A stretch of 24,683 nt of DNA from contig JANQMT010000043.1 of the NCBI GenBank assembly GCA_028279945.1, positions 1 through 24,683 on the forward strand. The letters run 5' to 3'. Below are positions 24,470 to 24,683 of this stretch, piece after piece (the first letter of the stretch is position 1; each line of letters opens with the position of its first letter). Below the pieces are notes generated by a model. That model was not told where the DNA came from, did no database searches, and worked only from the letters and a program-made list of their open reading frames with translations. Source of the DNA: JAKSCF01 sp028279945 (GTDB taxonomy: Bacteria > Bacillota > Clostridia > Peptostreptococcales > JAAYPU01). The translations under genes and the position numbers were made by a program.

Positions 24470-24683
24470 TAATTTTGAGAAAATTGGATGGCATATGATG
24501 CTCCCATTGTTAATTGCCATGGATTGATATAGAATAAATGTAGTAAATGAAATGCATGAATAACAAAGACGATTCATATATATGAAAGACCAGCTAGAAA
24601 TAGTCAAGTAAAATATAAAAAAATTAAAGACCTAAAAAAGAGCATCAGAAATAAAAGGTTTTCAAAACGCGAACATTGTTAAA
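24470..24683. other. Downstream AT-rich region, no gene seen
   Basis: About 214 bases without a credible ORF. It holds a short imperfect hairpin-like repeat near 24487-24523 and a 14 bp perfect palindrome TTCATATATATGAA (24573-24586). No terminator with a T-run was recognised after the SDR gene. Confidence 0.5.

Noticed and set aside
24573..24586. 14 bp palindrome TTCATATATATGAA as an operator
   Set aside because: Pure AT core, single copy, no promoter or gene next to it; likely chance in AT-rich DNA.
1..24683. tRNA, rRNA, CRISPR arrays, phage or transposon genes
   Set aside because: None was recognised; no regularly spaced repeats, cloverleaf sequences or transposase/integrase genes were seen on either strand.

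Overview
The window looks like an AT-rich, strictly anaerobic Gram-positive bacterium, most likely a member of the Clostridia. The reasons are strong AGGAGG-type ribosome binding sites with occasional TTG/GTG starts, SigA-type TTGACA/TATAAT promoters with 17-18 bp spacing, an MFS-free CUT2 ABC uptake system with a lipoprotein binding protein, and oxygen-sensitive enzymes (a glycyl radical enzyme with its activase, and an aldehyde ferredoxin oxidoreductase). The genus cannot be told from the sequence.

Layout. Positions 1-2415 hold the 3' three quarters of an RND efflux permease. It converges, over a shared hairpin terminator, on a minus-strand FG-GAP/EF-hand-like repeat protein (2523-4091). 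From 4239 to 22571 everything is on the plus strand and reads as one catabolic island: glycyl radical enzyme and activase (4442-7764); FCD-type GntR regulator and MoaD-like protein (7860-8812); tungsten-type aldehyde oxidoreductase (8970-10859); an SDR (11281-12072); a nitroreductase (12288-13082); then a roughly 9.2 kb operon (13336-22509) of split transketolase, cupin, MDR dehydrogenase, sugar-type binding lipoprotein, permease, double ATPase, second permease and a second MDR dehydrogenase, closed by a terminator. A frameshifted AraC-type regulator (22644-23517) and a further SDR (23627-24469) follow.

The main unifying observation is regulatory. Four promoters in the island carry the palindrome ATTGTATACAAT, or a close variant, on the -10 box or the start site: upstream of the glycyl radical enzyme, of gntR itself, of the SDR (as a double site forming a perfect 19 bp inverted repeat) and of the transketolase/ABC operon. 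This predicts one GntR-controlled regulon.

Working model (inference): an ABC-imported polyol or sugar-like compound is oxidised or reduced by MDR/SDR enzymes, cleaved or rearranged by a two-subunit transketolase, and a carbonyl or diol intermediate is processed by a glycyl radical enzyme of unknown specificity. The resulting aldehyde would be handled by the ferredoxin-dependent oxidoreductase. No sugar kinase, aldolase, microcompartment shell gene or CoA-acylating aldehyde dehydrogenase is present, and the glycyl radical enzyme has a GCWE active-site loop and an RMGGL radical loop, neither of which is the textbook form. The substrate cannot be named from sequence alone.
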